This document shows, piece after piece, positions 46,799-57,118 of a stretch of 64,000 nucleotides of DNA; positions within the stretch are counted from its first letter, which is position 1, and every line of letters starts with the position of its first letter. Source of the DNA: Hyphomicrobiaceae bacterium (GTDB lineage Bacteria > Pseudomonadota > Alphaproteobacteria > Rhizobiales > Hyphomicrobiaceae). The DNA lies in assembly GCA_013214245.1 (NCBI GenBank), contig JABSQE010000011.1, positions 21,600 through 85,599 on the forward strand. Reading direction: 5' to 3'. The position numbers and the translations under genes were made by a program. Below the pieces are notes generated by a model. The model worked only from the letters and a program-made list of their open reading frames with translations, did no database searches and was not told the DNA's origin.

Positions 46799-47455
46799 TT
46801 AAGATCTTCCCTTTAAGAGAAACACAGCCTTTTCACCTAGAACATTCTGCAAACGCATAAATCGAGTTATAAGCAGACGTCGACCAGAAGTGTTGAATGC
46901 AACTGCCTTCTCCACATCTACGTTAATTTCCTCACATAGATCGGAGAAATCTGCGATAGTGCAAAGGTGTGCGTTTGGTGTAGCATGCCAGGTCTCGGGA
47001 AGATTTCTAGTTTGTGGCATGCGTCCAGACAATAACAAATTCATACGGACCTCCCAATGGCCAAAATTAGGGAAAGAAACAATAGCATAGCGTCCAATTC
47101 GTAGCAGGTTTTCTAAAACTTTGCGTGGATATCTAGTAGCTTGAATTGTAAGGCTGAGAATAACATAATCAAAAGCCTGGGCAGGATAGTCATTAAGATC
47201 ATTATCCGCATCACCATGGATCACCGACAGACCCCGTGCAACGCAGGCATTGACTTTACCAGGCTCGATTTCGATTCCGCGACCGTCCACCTCACACGTA
47301 TCACTTAGAAGCTGTAATAAAGATCCATCACCACACCCGATATCAAGAACTCGAGCGTTTTTAGAGACCATCTCTGCAATAAGTAAGTAATCTGCACGAT
47401 AAGATTCGGCGGTAATTGGGTTGCGGGTCAGCAGATTCAGTCGTCTCACGATCAT
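46799..47455 (-). CDS. metW: Methionine biosynthesis protein MetW
   Basis: SAM-methyltransferase-fold protein that works with MetX in homoserine O-acetylation; its exact role is that of a partner needed for full MetX activity in several proteobacteria. The 218-residue product shows [23 protein letters not shown] motif [36 protein letters not shown], and [20 protein letters not shown], a strong MetW signature. AAGGAGG lies 3-9 bases before the ATG, which overlaps the metX stop by four bases (ATGA). Length is standard. Confidence 0.96.
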   Translation of the reverse strand: MIVRRLNLLTRNPITAESYRADYLLIAEMVSKNARVLDIGCGDGSLLQLLSDTCEVDGRGIEIEPGKVNACVARGLSVIHGDADNDLNDYPAQAFDYVILSLTIQATRYPRKVLENLLRIGRYAIVSFPNFGHWEVRMNLLLSGRMPQTRNLPETWHATPNAHLCTIADFSDLCEEINVDVEKAVAFNTSGRRLLITRFMRLQNVLGEKAVFLLKGRS

Positions 47456-48651
47456 GCCTCCTTCAACTCGGAAATACCGCGCCTTCGAGCTCCTGCCTTG
47501 AGAAAGCCACCAATAGTCGCAAACATTTCAGGTTCGTCAAGTAGGAAAGCATCGTGGCCTTTATCGCTATCGATTTCTACAAAAGAAACATCGGCGGCTA
47601 CTGCATTAAGAGCTTGGACTATCGCTTTGCTTTCCCGTGTTGGATAAAGCCAGTCGCTAGTAAATGAAACAATACAGAATCGAGTTTTGGTTCCGCGGAA
47701 TGCATTTGCTAAAATACCACCATTATCTGCAGCTAAATCGAAATAATCCATAGCACGAGTAATGTAGAGATAGCTATTAGCATCAAATCGATCGACAAAA
47801 GACGAGCCCTGATAACGCAAATAACTTTCAACTTGAAAGTCTGCGCTGAAAGAGAAAGATCGATTTTTACGATTTTGTAAGTTGCGACCAAATTTTTGTT
47901 GTAATGCTCGCTCAGACAGGTAAGTAACATGTGCCGCCATACGGGCAACTGATAGTCCTCGACGTGGTACGCGTCCTTCTGTTAGATAATTACCCTTACA
48001 CCAGTCAGGATCTGCCATAACAGCCTGACGCCCGACTTCGTGAAGAGCGATGTTTTGTGAAGAATGCCAAGGTGCCGTTGCAATTGGAACGGCCGAATAT
48101 ACTCGGTCTTTATAACGTGATGCCCAATCTAGAACTTGCATGCCGCCCATGGAGCCGCCAACAACGGCGAATAGTTCATCTATACCAAGGTGATCAACAA
48201 GACGTACTTGGGCGTCAACCATATCAGCGATTGTTAGTACAGGAAAATCTAATCCATACGGTTTATCTGTCTCTGGATTTATAGATGCTGCTCCGGTTGA
48301 GCCCATACATCCTCCAATAATGTTAGAACAGATAACAAAGTATCTTTTAGTGTCAATTGGCCGTCCAGGACCGACCATGCGCTCCCACCAACCACATCTC
48401 CCAGTGATAGGGTTATTACTCGCAACGTGTTGATCTCCAGTTAGCGCATGGCAAATTAGGATGGCGTTAGAACGATTGCTATTTAATGATCCATAAGTTT
48501 GGTATGCAATAACAAAAGGTCCAATCTGTTCGCCACAGTCAAGTAATAAAGGTGACTTAGCTGTGAATTCTGCTAGCCAACTTGGTGGTTGTGAAGCTTC
48601 ATTTTCAGAAGCCGTGCTTTTTCTTAGTAATATTTTTTTCGTGGTGCTCAT
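47452..48651 (-). CDS. metX: Homoserine O-acetyltransferase MetX
   Basis: Acylates homoserine, the first committed step of methionine synthesis. The 399-residue alpha/beta hydrolase has oxyanion and motif regions [14 protein letters not shown] and [17 protein letters not shown], the nucleophile serine in [15 protein letters not shown], and the Asp and His of the triad in [12 protein letters not shown] and [10 protein letters not shown]. The acyl donor (acetyl or succinyl) is not certain from motifs alone. It forms metX-metW, with a four-base overlap. I looked for a SAM-II-type riboswitch in the ~200-base leader and did not see one. Confidence 0.96.
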   Translation of the reverse strand: MSTTKKILLRKSTASENEASQPPSWLAEFTAKSPLLLDCGEQIGPFVIAYQTYGSLNSNRSNAILICHALTGDQHVASNNPITGRCGWWERMVGPGRPIDTKRYFVICSNIIGGCMGSTGAASINPETDKPYGLDFPVLTIADMVDAQVRLVDHLGIDELFAVVGGSMGGMQVLDWASRYKDRVYSAVPIATAPWHSSQNIALHEVGRQAVMADPDWCKGNYLTEGRVPRRGLSVARMAAHVTYLSERALQQKFGRNLQNRKNRSFSFSADFQVESYLRYQGSSFVDRFDANSYLYITRAMDYFDLAADNGGILANAFRGTKTRFCIVSFTSDWLYPTRESKAIVQALNAVAADVSFVEIDSDKGHDAFLLDEPEMFATIGGFLKAGARRRGISELKEA

Positions 48652-48867
48652 AGTATGCTTGTTTATTACGGTGTCTGCTGATCATGGGTATTTTGTATTT
48701 CAGATGGATTAATTTTTTCATATAAACTTTTTGCGGTATAGCCAGGTATGTATAGGCCTCTTATAAAGCAGACATGTAATCAACAAACGCATCATTTTTC
48801 GTTACTCTTAAATTGGTATTATTAATGGGTAGGAAGCAACGGTACAGCTGAGAAAATTAAATTATAT

Positions 48868-50298
48868 TTATCTTAAGTGACTTACAAATTTATATGAAAT
48901 GTATGTTTGTAGACCCTCAATGCTCTGTTCATGTCCATAACCTGAGTCCTTAAAACCACCGAATGGTGTTTCTGGAACACCTAGGCCGTGATGGTTAATC
49001 GATACCATACCGTGGTCAAGCGCGTCAGCGACTTTTGCGGCTTTTTTGCTGTTGTTAGTAAATGCATAGCTTGCAAGTCCATACGGCAGTTCATTGGCGC
49101 GTTCCAAAACGTCGTCTATATCATTGAACGATATGATTACGGCAACAGGACCAAAAGGTTCTTCAGACATGATTCGTGCATTTCTTGAGACATTAGTAAG
49201 AACAGTAGGTTTAAAATAATTCCCTAAAGTCCCAATGCGCTCGCCCCCCACCTCAATTTTAGCTCCTTTATCCAAAGCATCACTCACGATTGATTCTAAG
49301 AAATCAATTCGACGTGGGTTAGCAAGAGGTCCCATTTGGCTGTTTGGGTCTAACCCATCACCTACTCTAAGGCTCCGAGCAATATCTATAAACTTAGAAA
49401 TAAAGTTGTCATAGACCTTTTCGTGTACGAAAAAGCGGGTTGGGGAAATGCAGACTTGACCGGCGTTACGCCATTTCAGCTTTGATGTAAAAGTTGCAAC
49501 ATGATCAACATCGATATCATCAAAAATCAGAACTGGTGAGTGCCCACCAAGCTCCATAGTTGATCGTTTCATATGAGCACCGGCTAAAGAAGCAAGTTGT
49601 TTGCCTGCTGGAACAGAACCTGTAAATGAGATTTTTCGAATTGCAGGATGGGGTATTAGATACTCAGATAGTTCCGACGCTACACCATATATGAGATTGA
49701 TCACACCAGCTGGAACGCCAGCTTCGTGGAAACAACGTACCATGCCAACTGGAGAACCTGGCGTTTCTTCTGGACATTTAATTATGATGGAGCAACCTGC
49801 AGCTAAAGCTCCACCAATTTTTCGCGCTGCCTGGCTCACGGGAAAATTCCAAGGAGAAAAGCCAGCAACTATACCTACTGGCTCAGGCAATACCATTTGT
49901 TGCACACCTTCTACTCGAGAAGGAATAACTCGTCCATAAGCACGCTTGCCTTCCTCTGCAAAAAAATCAATAACTTCAGCACTTGTAAGGACTTCAAGCT
50001 TTGCTTCAGCGTTGATTTTACCTTGCTCAAGGGTTATGCAATCAGCAACATGATGGCAGTTCTCGCGCAAAATATCTGCAGCTTTACGCATTATCAGGCA
50101 ACGATCTAATGCTGACATCTTTCGCCACTTAGTAAAACCTTTTTGGGCTGCAGCCAAAGCGCGGTCGAGTTCAGTTTTTTTCGCATACGGGACAGTTGAT
50201 AGAATCGCCTCAGTTGATGGATTAACTACACTCTCGCTTACACCACTGTCACCTGATGTAAATCCACCATTGATGTAGAGTTTTAAATCCTCATACAT
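48868..50298 (-). CDS. Succinate-semialdehyde-type aldehyde dehydrogenase
   Basis: NAD(P)-dependent aldehyde dehydrogenase closest by motif to the GabD/2-oxoglutarate-semialdehyde group. The 476-residue product has the cofactor region PVGIVAGFSPWNFPVSQAARK, IIKCPEETPGSPVGMVRCFH, ISFTGSVPAGKQLA, catalytic glutamate in MELGGHSPVLIF, catalytic cysteine in NAGQVCISPTRFFVH, and MSEEPFGPVAVII near the C-terminus. AGGTAAG precedes the ATG at 50298. No gabT, transporter or regulator is next to it, so the physiological substrate is open. Confidence 0.88.
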   Translation of the reverse strand: MYEDLKLYINGGFTSGDSGVSESVVNPSTEAILSTVPYAKKTELDRALAAAQKGFTKWRKMSALDRCLIMRKAADILRENCHHVADCITLEQGKINAEAKLEVLTSAEVIDFFAEEGKRAYGRVIPSRVEGVQQMVLPEPVGIVAGFSPWNFPVSQAARKIGGALAAGCSIIIKCPEETPGSPVGMVRCFHEAGVPAGVINLIYGVASELSEYLIPHPAIRKISFTGSVPAGKQLASLAGAHMKRSTMELGGHSPVLIFDDIDVDHVATFTSKLKWRNAGQVCISPTRFFVHEKVYDNFISKFIDIARSLRVGDGLDPNSQMGPLANPRRIDFLESIVSDALDKGAKIEVGGERIGTLGNYFKPTVLTNVSRNARIMSEEPFGPVAVIISFNDIDDVLERANELPYGLASYAFTNNSKKAAKVADALDHGMVSINHHGLGVPETPFGGFKDSGYGHEQSIEGLQTYISYKFVSHLR

Positions 50299-51094
50299 AT
50301 TGCTTACCTAATTTGGGTGAAGCCCTCAGCTTCACATGGCATCTGATCATAGACTATACGATAAATAGGACTTTTCGTTAACGGGATATTTAACATTGCA
50401 TACCATAATTTTAAGATTATTTCATGAAGCATGAGTTACATTTACATTATAATATTTGATATAACAGCTGATCTTGTTATATGCACTCTAAATAAGCAAA
50501 AATGTTCAACACTTCGCAAGCTAGGTATTTGTTGTTTTTTTTACGATTTGCAAACTAATCCAACTAGATAAGAGATAGGTTTCTCATTGTGTTTTAGTAA
50601 TGACTATTAGTCTTATACGCCAGGCAGATGTAAGCTTTGCGACTGATTGTGTGTAGATTATCTAAAATTTATCATTAAACGTTGTTCTCAAGAAACCTCT
50701 GAATGAGAAGCAAAAGCAACGATAACTATTTATACTTAAGTCTACTATGAGAAATGCTTTTTTGCGGGCTTAACGGATGATATACACAACACTAATTTAC
50801 ATAAAACAATATCGCTATCTCAACTAATAGTAGATATTGACGTCATATTATACGGGATAACAGATATGTAATGCCTATTTCTTATGGCTATAGCGTTTAC
50901 ACTTTTACATGTTCAAATGTCTGAATTCTATCAAATTAGGAATTATGAAATCTTCAAAGTGCTCGGGATTTAGAAAAAAATCAACCTTCTTAGAAGATTT
51001 TCAAAAAAGTGAATTTCTCCTGATTCTTAGTTCTACGATTAATAAAAGCTTAAGATAAAGTTGAGATCATGATTACCTGTTTAGAGGGCGTATC
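50299..51094. other. Divergent intergenic region
   Basis: About 800 AT-rich bases between the aldehyde dehydrogenase and the peptidoglycan-binding protein genes. Promoters for both should be here. No gene or structured element is recognised. Confidence 0.5.
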
Positions 51095-51754
51095 ATGAAG
51101 CTACGAGTTCGGAGAATTGGCATAGTTATGTGCATGGCAATGTCATTCGGTGTATTGATAAACATCTTAGCGTTGCAGGGTACTAAAAATGCAGCGCGGG
51201 CATTTAATTACATACAAGACCATAATAATAATCGCATGATTGTGGATCGCGCCTTAAATAGGCTAGATTCCAAAATAAATCTGATGCGGTCTGACGCTGA
51301 AGAATTACCAGGTTTGGTGCGTGCAGTGCAGCGTGAACTTAAAGAAAACAAATATTACGGTGGCAAAATTGATGGAAATCTTTCTCTACACTTACGGGCT
51401 GCGATTATGGACTATGAGGCTGAAAATCAATTACCACTTACAGGCGAGGTAAGCGAGGAGATATTACGAGCAATTCTACTTGGTGCTTCTTTGGAAACCC
51501 GACCTGTACATAAGATTCAATTGAGCCATAAAGCACAAACTGTATTAAAATATGTACAGAAGCTTCTCAAGCAAATCAAATTTGGAAATCTTCGTAATTT
51601 TGGTCAGCTTGATGTTATTACTGTTAATGCAATTCAACAGTTTGAACTTGAACACCAACTACCAGCTAAAGGACGGATATCATATAATTTGATACTGAAA
51701 CTAGAAGAGGTGGTGAAAGCAAAGGTGATCCAACAGTATGCTTCTTCAAAATAG
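51095..51754 (+). CDS. Membrane-anchored peptidoglycan-binding-domain protein
   Basis: A 219-residue protein with an N-terminal signal-anchor (residues ~8-28, IGIVMCMAMSFGVLINILAL) and two PG_binding_1-like units in the periplasm. The first covers roughly residues 70-125 (VRAVQRELKENKYYGGKIDG followed by LRAAIMDYEAENQLPLTGEV), the second roughly 145-210 (VLKYVQKLLKQIKFGNLR, NAIQQFELEHQLPAKGRIS). The repeated 'I..FE.E.QLP..G.(V/I)s' phrase makes the duplication plain. There is no catalytic domain. GAGGG precedes the ATG. The DUF1491 gene follows 34 bases downstream on the same strand, as in many alphaproteobacteria. Confidence 0.82.
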   Translation: MKLRVRRIGIVMCMAMSFGVLINILALQGTKNAARAFNYIQDHNNNRMIVDRALNRLDSKINLMRSDAEELPGLVRAVQRELKENKYYGGKIDGNLSLHLRAAIMDYEAENQLPLTGEVSEEILRAILLGASLETRPVHKIQLSHKAQTVLKYVQKLLKQIKFGNLRNFGQLDVITVNAIQQFELEHQLPAKGRISYNLILKLEEVVKAKVIQQYASSK

Positions 51755-51788
51755 TGGCATTTAAGTTGCTGGTTGATATGGGGTGTTC

Positions 51789-52127
51789 ATGCGTTTGCGA
51801 TCAGAAATCTGGGTTAAATCTTTTTTACGTGCGTGCCAGACTAAGCTTATTAATGCAGCTGTACTCAGGCATGGCAATGATGATGCAGGTGCTATTTATG
51901 TTAAAATCAATTTTTTGGACGGAACAGCGAAACTTTTTATTCCAGCTCCCTCGGTTTCTCGCGATCAACCATCTAGTCAAACCTGGATGGCCCACAAACA
52001 AGATGACATCATCACAGAGAGAGAGGTTGACGATTTCCTGCACCAGCAAGTGCAATTTGATTCTGATTTATGGATTATAGAGGTAGAGGATAAAGACGGG
52101 CGGCACTGCCTGGATAAGTGGTTGTAG
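51789..52127 (+). CDS. DUF1491 family protein
   Basis: A 112-residue alphaproteobacterial protein of unknown function. The N-terminus MRLRSEIWVKSFLRACQTKL is the family's hallmark, followed by a gly-rich strand (DDAGAIYVKINFLDGTAKLF), DDIITEREVDDFLHQQVQFD, and the closing DLWIIEVEDKDGRHCLDKW. A GTG at 51783 is also in frame, but GGGG before the ATG at 51789 and the conserved start decide. Likely co-transcribed with the upstream peptidoglycan-binding protein gene. Confidence 0.88.
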   Translation: MRLRSEIWVKSFLRACQTKLINAAVLRHGNDDAGAIYVKINFLDGTAKLFIPAPSVSRDQPSSQTWMAHKQDDIITEREVDDFLHQQVQFDSDLWIIEVEDKDGRHCLDKWL

Positions 52128-52304
52128 AAATGAGATCTACACTGAACATGAGCTGTAATTTAGCAACACCACGTGGTTTATATAAGATAATAAATAATTT
52201 ATTAACCTATTAAAAGAATATTTCGTTTATGTAAATGTTTGCACGCTTTGGTCTCACGTACGTGCGTCCGCATTATAATTTAAAAGCATTTGTGAGATAC
52301 AACA

Positions 52305-52490
52305 ATGTGCACAATTTTGAAGTTTGTAAGTTCGCAGACACCAAAGCGGGTTGCTAAGGTTTGTGGTAGTGATTTAAAAACTGCGGATATCATATTCTTT
52401 CCGGGGGTCCGATATGAGGTCAGCATTGGAATAAATAATGAAGACCTTGGACAGGCACCAGCAGTTAAACGAGACATTCTTATTCTCTGA
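52305..52490 (+). CDS. Small conserved-looking protein (61 residues)
   Basis: ATG-started 61-residue frame with GTGAG about 9 bases upstream. The middle reads LKTADIIFFPGVRYEVSIG; a similar 'aeIiFFtGVRYER' phrase occurs in short hypothetical proteins of many alphaproteobacteria, which start with 'L.F..r' as this one does (TILKFVSSQ). Function unknown, no signal peptide or membrane segment. In this otherwise empty gap the intact phrase suggests a real gene. The recollection of the family is from general knowledge and needs a search. Confidence 0.5.
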   Translation: MCTILKFVSSQTPKRVAKVCGSDLKTADIIFFPGVRYEVSIGINNEDLGQAPAVKRDILIL

Positions 52491-53055
52491 TATTTATCTG
52501 TTCTTTTGATTATATAAATAGGTGTTGACTACCATAAGGCAACACATCAGCTGCTACCTTTTTTAAAATTGGAGCATTTGAAGATCTTATAAAAATATTG
52601 AAAGTTATGAAGATTTTCACTTATTTGCATTTGAGCTATAATTACGTTGTGGCTCAAATCTTTGCTAACGACTTAACTCATTATTAACTTGTAAGTTGCA
52701 ACTATGCTTTTTAATATTTTTTTACAAAATAACAGTATGAAGCTGCATTACTACATTATTAGTAATGAATTTTTATGTACATAAGTAAAAAGGCCATTAT
52801 TTTTGCTGTATGGCTAATTCGCATGCGTTAATTTTATAGACTTTTTTTCGATCGTTTCAATTTCTGTATTGAAAATTAACATAGCCACAAAACGCCAGTT
52901 TATCTTGTCTACTTACTAACTGATTTCCAGGCAGCTTGTTTTCAAAGTAATATTAACAAATTAGTTAATTTTATTTTAAAACAGTCTATGTGCAAAATTC
53001 TTTACAAAAACATGATATAATATCCATTGCAAGTTAATATAGAGCTGCTATTACC
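52491..53055. other. Intergenic region 3' of the OmpA-like gene
   Basis: About 565 very AT-rich bases between convergent genes. No gene or U-tailed hairpin is recognised. Confidence 0.5.
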
Positions 53056-55107
53056 TTAATCAGTCATTACTTTGAATTCTATGCGGCTATTTCTGGTCCT
53101 ATTTTCTGGAGTCGAATTAGGAAATAGTGGTCGTGTCTCACCGTATCCGCGAGTTATAAGTTGTGTTTTTGGTATACCTATACTCACTAGATATGAACGC
53201 ACAGCATCTGCTCGTTTTTCAGATAAAACCATATTATTAGAATTTGACCCTCTGGAATCTGTGTGTCCTGAAATTTTTATTTTGTGTCCTTTACAAATTT
53301 GTTTAATTATTAAAAAGCGGTCAAGTATTTCTTTATCTCTCATAGTAACTTGAAAGCCATCAAGCTTAAAAGATATATTATCGCTACGTAATGCATCATT
53401 GATTGCTCTCTCGCACCTTTCCCTCTTCATTTTTAAATTCTGCTTTAGATCTTTATTGTGAGTTGCATTAATTCCTACTGAGTTTGGAATGTTAGATTGA
53501 TTCGGCATAAAGGTAGCTGGTTGTTCTGAAATAAGTGGTTGATGTGAGTTGCCTCTTTCTTGTTTTTTATTTTCGATCTTCAATGACTGCAGTTCGTTAT
53601 GAAGTGTGTTTTTTTGCTCGCTATATTTTACCTGCCGCTCTGCCCAAAGCATAGCAGCCGACTTGACCTGGATATAGGCGTGAGCCATATATCCTTTAGG
53701 AATTCCTGATTTCAGTTGTTGACGTATAGCTGTTTCAGCTGCAGTGTCTTTAGCCTCTCCAGTTAAAATAAGGGTTTGAGATACAATGCGAACTTCCCCT
53801 CGACGTAACTTCGCAAGTGATTGTAATGCAACTTCTGCAACCTGAGGCCACTTACTAGTGCGACTTGGATTAACGCGCAGCTCAGCAGTAACTTTTACAT
53901 TAGGAAAAAGCTGATTAGCTAAATTGGTTAATTTTTCTTTCACACCAGAATCTGGAACTTCACCTGAAACAGTTAAACCTTTATCCTGATACTTAGCATA
54001 CCATTTAAGAAGTGGCTCAGGTGGAATCTCAACGCGCAAGTCAATTGTTTCTTGACAGGCACGGTTGGCCGCAGCTCGCAGCTGTTTAGGTAAAGCTTCG
54101 CCAATCTCCTCCTGTCGCGTAAGACCTACAAGAGTTAATTTACTATCAACAATAGTAACCGTACCCTGCTCTAACTTTAGCAAACCATTTAAGCCAGCAA
54201 GAATGCAATTCAACCAACCTTCTGGCGCTTTACCAGAAATGACCATTCTGTTTATGACTACGGCATCTGGATAATTCAATCTAATTTGTGCAAGAATATC
54301 GTTCTTTAATTCTTCGGCCGGCACGTGACCGTTAAGTATAAGTACACCGTTACGAAACTCCAATACGCTTTTGAATGGACGCACAAGAGCAACTGTTGCT
54401 TTTTCATATTTGATATCGTGCTCTAATTCAAAGGAAGGACTTAATTTGTTGCGCAAAGAACTACTTAGAGTTTTTACTGATTCTTGATGTTTCACTATCC
54501 CCGATAGATTTAATGTGGTGCCTCTTAACGATGTTGCCCCCTCTTCAAGCAAAGCTAAATGATTAATAGCAAGAATTGTTGTTGCTAGCCAATCAGGCGG
54601 TGCGCCTGGCTTGATTGTAATTTTATCAAAGATTAGATTTTGACCGAAAGCAGTGTTCGCCACACCTACTAATAAATCTCGATCTTCCACGCTTGGCATG
54701 TGTCCGCTGAGAAACAGCTGATTGTTAATGAATCTTGCTTGCCATGCATATTTCAAAACCAACGGCGAATCAATTTCAACATTCGCTCTATTTATCTTCG
54801 CGAGAGTAGCATAACGAGAGCGTTTAAAATCTAGAAGACCTTGCTCTAAATCATTTAAAGCATTTCTTTCTGTAAAGATAAAATTTTGTACCGTCTTACT
54901 GTTTAGATCTGCGTGTGCTTTGCTTATAAATAATTGACTAAAGTTGCAAAGCCAATCACCATAAGTTGTTAGGATGTTATTACCTTTATAAAAACCAACA
55001 CTACAACAAGCTATTGGTATTAAGAATGCTGCGAGCAGCAATCCATGGAGAAAGAATCGTTCCAGGTAAAGAAAAGTTGAGTACCAGCAGAAATATTTTA
55101 CCTTCAT
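53056..55107 (-). CDS. OmpA-domain protein with three repeat modules
   Basis: A ~683-residue envelope protein. An N-terminal membrane segment (FFLHGLLLAAFLIPIACC) is followed by three homologous modules of about 115-120 residues (roughly residues 115-235, 240-360, 362-480). Each has 'L.l.G.vp' and a 'W...a...l..L..L..G...i....L.L.G' line (for example APEGWLNCILAGLNGLLKLE, KWPQVAEVALQSLAKLRRGE), somewhat like paired BON-type folds. A charged linker leads to a C-terminal OmpA domain (~570-683) with ISGHTDSRGSNSNNMVLSEK and RGYGETRPL, which binds peptidoglycan. The frame opens with GTG at 55125; the ATG at 55107 is equally possible. Such proteins resemble mycobacterial ArfA in plan. Confidence 0.78.
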   Translation of the reverse strand: MKVKYFCWYSTFLYLERFFLHGLLLAAFLIPIACCSVGFYKGNNILTTYGDWLCNFSQLFISKAHADLNSKTVQNFIFTERNALNDLEQGLLDFKRSRYATLAKINRANVEIDSPLVLKYAWQARFINNQLFLSGHMPSVEDRDLLVGVANTAFGQNLIFDKITIKPGAPPDWLATTILAINHLALLEEGATSLRGTTLNLSGIVKHQESVKTLSSSLRNKLSPSFELEHDIKYEKATVALVRPFKSVLEFRNGVLILNGHVPAEELKNDILAQIRLNYPDAVVINRMVISGKAPEGWLNCILAGLNGLLKLEQGTVTIVDSKLTLVGLTRQEEIGEALPKQLRAAANRACQETIDLRVEIPPEPLLKWYAKYQDKGLTVSGEVPDSGVKEKLTNLANQLFPNVKVTAELRVNPSRTSKWPQVAEVALQSLAKLRRGEVRIVSQTLILTGEAKDTAAETAIRQQLKSGIPKGYMAHAYIQVKSAAMLWAERQVKYSEQKNTLHNELQSLKIENKKQERGNSHQPLISEQPATFMPNQSNIPNSVGINATHNKDLKQNLKMKRERCERAINDALRSDNISFKLDGFQVTMRDKEILDRFLIIKQICKGHKIKISGHTDSRGSNSNNMVLSEKRADAVRSYLVSIGIPKTQLITRGYGETRPLFPNSTPENRTRNSRIEFKVMTD

Positions 55108-55125
55108 GATCTTCACACTGTTCAC

Positions 55126-55810
55126 CTTATTGCGGATTAGGCTGGGTCAACACTAGCTGAACAGCTCTAACTGCATCACAGTAAATGTTATTACTACGCT
55201 TGCATTTCTTTAAAATAGCAGATATGCCCCGAAAGAGCGCTAAGCATAATCTTTGATATACAATGCTATCTGCAGTTAGCCAATATTAGTCTATACTTGC
55301 GTTTCATAAATTTATAAGACTATCTTCACTCAAAACTTGACGATATCGCGGCGTAAGCAAGCCTGGCATTAATTCCACCATTATCTATTTACGTCGATAT
55401 CTTCATTTCACTATGGTCTTTAGAAAAATATATCAGTTAGATTTTGGCTTAATATTTTTCATTTACCCTATTCTCAGCCTTAACGAAATATAACATGGAA
55501 AAGAATTAAGCAATTACGCGGCAATCATTATCTGCATATTTAACTACAGTTGCTAGAAATGTTAGATCTAACTCTTGTTTTACTTGATCCCAGCACGTTT
55601 TCAGTGTGCAGGAATAAATTTTAGTTGTCTTGGTTAAAATTCTTTTCAAAGAACTTATTGTATTTACTTTTTTTAAAGTTAATCAAAAGTGAGGTGTGTT
55701 CGTGACATCTCAGTGAAGTTATAGTATAAAACTGCTGCGTTTTATGGTTCTGATGCATAAAAAATAATTAATTTGCAAGCATTTAAAAAGTACAAATCAG
55801 AGGGCTTTAA
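55126..55810. other. Divergent intergenic region upstream of sufE
   Basis: About 685 bases that must hold promoters for the OmpA-like gene and sufE. No gene is recognised. Confidence 0.5.
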
Positions 55811-56233
55811 ATGTCTATAGACGATATTATGACCGATTTTACAGTTTTGGATGATTGGGAAGATCGGTATCGGTATATTATTGAGTTAGGTCGTGCGCTA
55901 GAACCATTAGATCAATCTGAAAAGACCGACGCAACAAAGGTTCGCGGATGCGCAAGTCAGGTTTGGCTGGTATCTGTAAAGTATGTGATAGAAAATGATA
56001 TAAGTGACCCTACTTATAGGTTTCGGGGTGAGAGCGATGCACACATAGTGCAGGGGCTTATTGCAATTCTTCTCGCTATTTACAACGATAAAAGTGCAAG
56101 CCAAATTTTAAACATCGATGCAAGCGCAATATTTAATACTCTGGGACTTAACGATCACTTGTCTCCCCAGCGTGCTAACGGATTGCGATCTATGATCACC
56201 AGAATTCACGAGGAGGCAACAGAATCATGTTAG
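55811..56233 (+). CDS. sufE: Cysteine desulfurase sulfur acceptor SufE
   Basis: Takes persulfide sulfur from SufS and hands it to the Fe-S scaffold. The 140-residue product contains WEDRYRYIIELGRALEPL, the acceptor cysteine in KVRGCASQVWLV, FRGESDAHIVQGLIAILLAI, and the closing GLNDHLSPQRANGLRSMITR, all canonical. AGAGGGC lies before the ATG. The remaining suf genes are not in the window. It supports Fe-S enzymes such as IspG found here. Confidence 0.96.
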   Translation: MSIDDIMTDFTVLDDWEDRYRYIIELGRALEPLDQSEKTDATKVRGCASQVWLVSVKYVIENDISDPTYRFRGESDAHIVQGLIAILLAIYNDKSASQILNIDASAIFNTLGLNDHLSPQRANGLRSMITRIHEEATESC

Positions 56234-56321
56234 CTTATTCTTTTTAAAGGTATAATCTTCTATATAAAATTAACTGTGCTTTGGCTGGTATTTGAATTAC
56301 AGCCCACTCGTTCTTCAATGT

Positions 56322-56711
56322 TTACACCTCACGTCGAGTGCCGAGCCCCATTTTTTTTGCTAATTGTGATCTTTCTTTTGCATAATTGGGTGCAACCATA
56401 GGGTAATCTGGAGCAAGCTTCCACTTTTTTCGATATTCTTCAGGAGACATTTTATATTTTGTCTTCAAGTGTCTTTTCAAGGATTTAAATTCTTTGCCAT
56501 CCTCAAGACATATGATATAATCTGGAAACACAGATTGATCCTTGCTAACGGCAGGTATAAGTTCGTCGAATTCCGAACTCGTGACTTTAACATGTGCAAG
56601 TAATAGCGCGCTATAAACGCTTGATATAAGTATCGGAAGTTCCTTTACGTCCAACGTATTATTAGTTACGTAACCAGTAACAATCCGTGCACTTACGTCT
56701 GCTGTGTCCAT
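56322..56711 (-). CDS. MucR/Ros-family transcriptional regulator with an atypical zinc site
   Basis: A 129-residue alphaproteobacterial zinc-finger-type regulator that binds AT-rich promoters and often acts as a broad silencer. The C-terminal part is textbook: FPDYIICLEDGKEFKSLKRH, YKMSPEEYRKKWKLAPDYPM, VAPNYAKERSQLAKKMGLG. In Ros the zinc ligands are Cys-x2-Cys and two His; here the second Cys is Asp (usual in MucR) and the second His is Lys (KTKY for R/T-THY). One or two ligands are therefore missing, as in the Mesorhizobium Ml proteins, which fold without zinc. No strong Shine-Dalgarno is visible. It converges with sufE. Confidence 0.9.
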   Translation of the reverse strand: MDTADVSARIVTGYVTNNTLDVKELPILISSVYSALLLAHVKVTSSEFDELIPAVSKDQSVFPDYIICLEDGKEFKSLKRHLKTKYKMSPEEYRKKWKLAPDYPMVAPNYAKERSQLAKKMGLGTRREV

Positions 56712-57118
56712 AACTTAAGCAAGTTCAAAAAATAGATACAAGTAAACTTAAGATTAAATTGGCTAAGGAAAACTATAAGACTCACCGTTTGTCAATATTT
56801 TCTACGGTTACTTTTAAATCTTCTGTTGTTCTTATAAAAGATTAGTTCAAGCCATAATACGCCACATTTGCGATCATAGTTGAGAGGCGTATAGAATTTC
56901 TTAGCTGCAGAGAAAACACTTAGGAAAGTTATCTCCTGCATTTATGTGCGACAACCTCCCAAACTTGCTAAGTTTAACTTGACAAAACCTCTAGAATTTC
57001 AACTACTTTAAATATGACTAAAATTTATAGCAAATTTCAATTAGCTATTATAAATAGTAAAAAGCCCCATGTCCCGGGATATAAGAATTATTGACCTTAA
57101 GAATGGAGTGCTTATCGC
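56712..57118. other. Divergent intergenic region upstream of the antiporter operon
   Basis: About 400 bases between the MucR-type gene and mnhE; promoters for both directions should be here. Direct regulation of the operon by the neighbouring regulator is possible but not shown. Confidence 0.5.

Noticed and set aside
48652..48867. Possible SAM-II riboswitch before metX
   Set aside because: The leader lacks the conserved SAM-II blocks when read on the minus strand.
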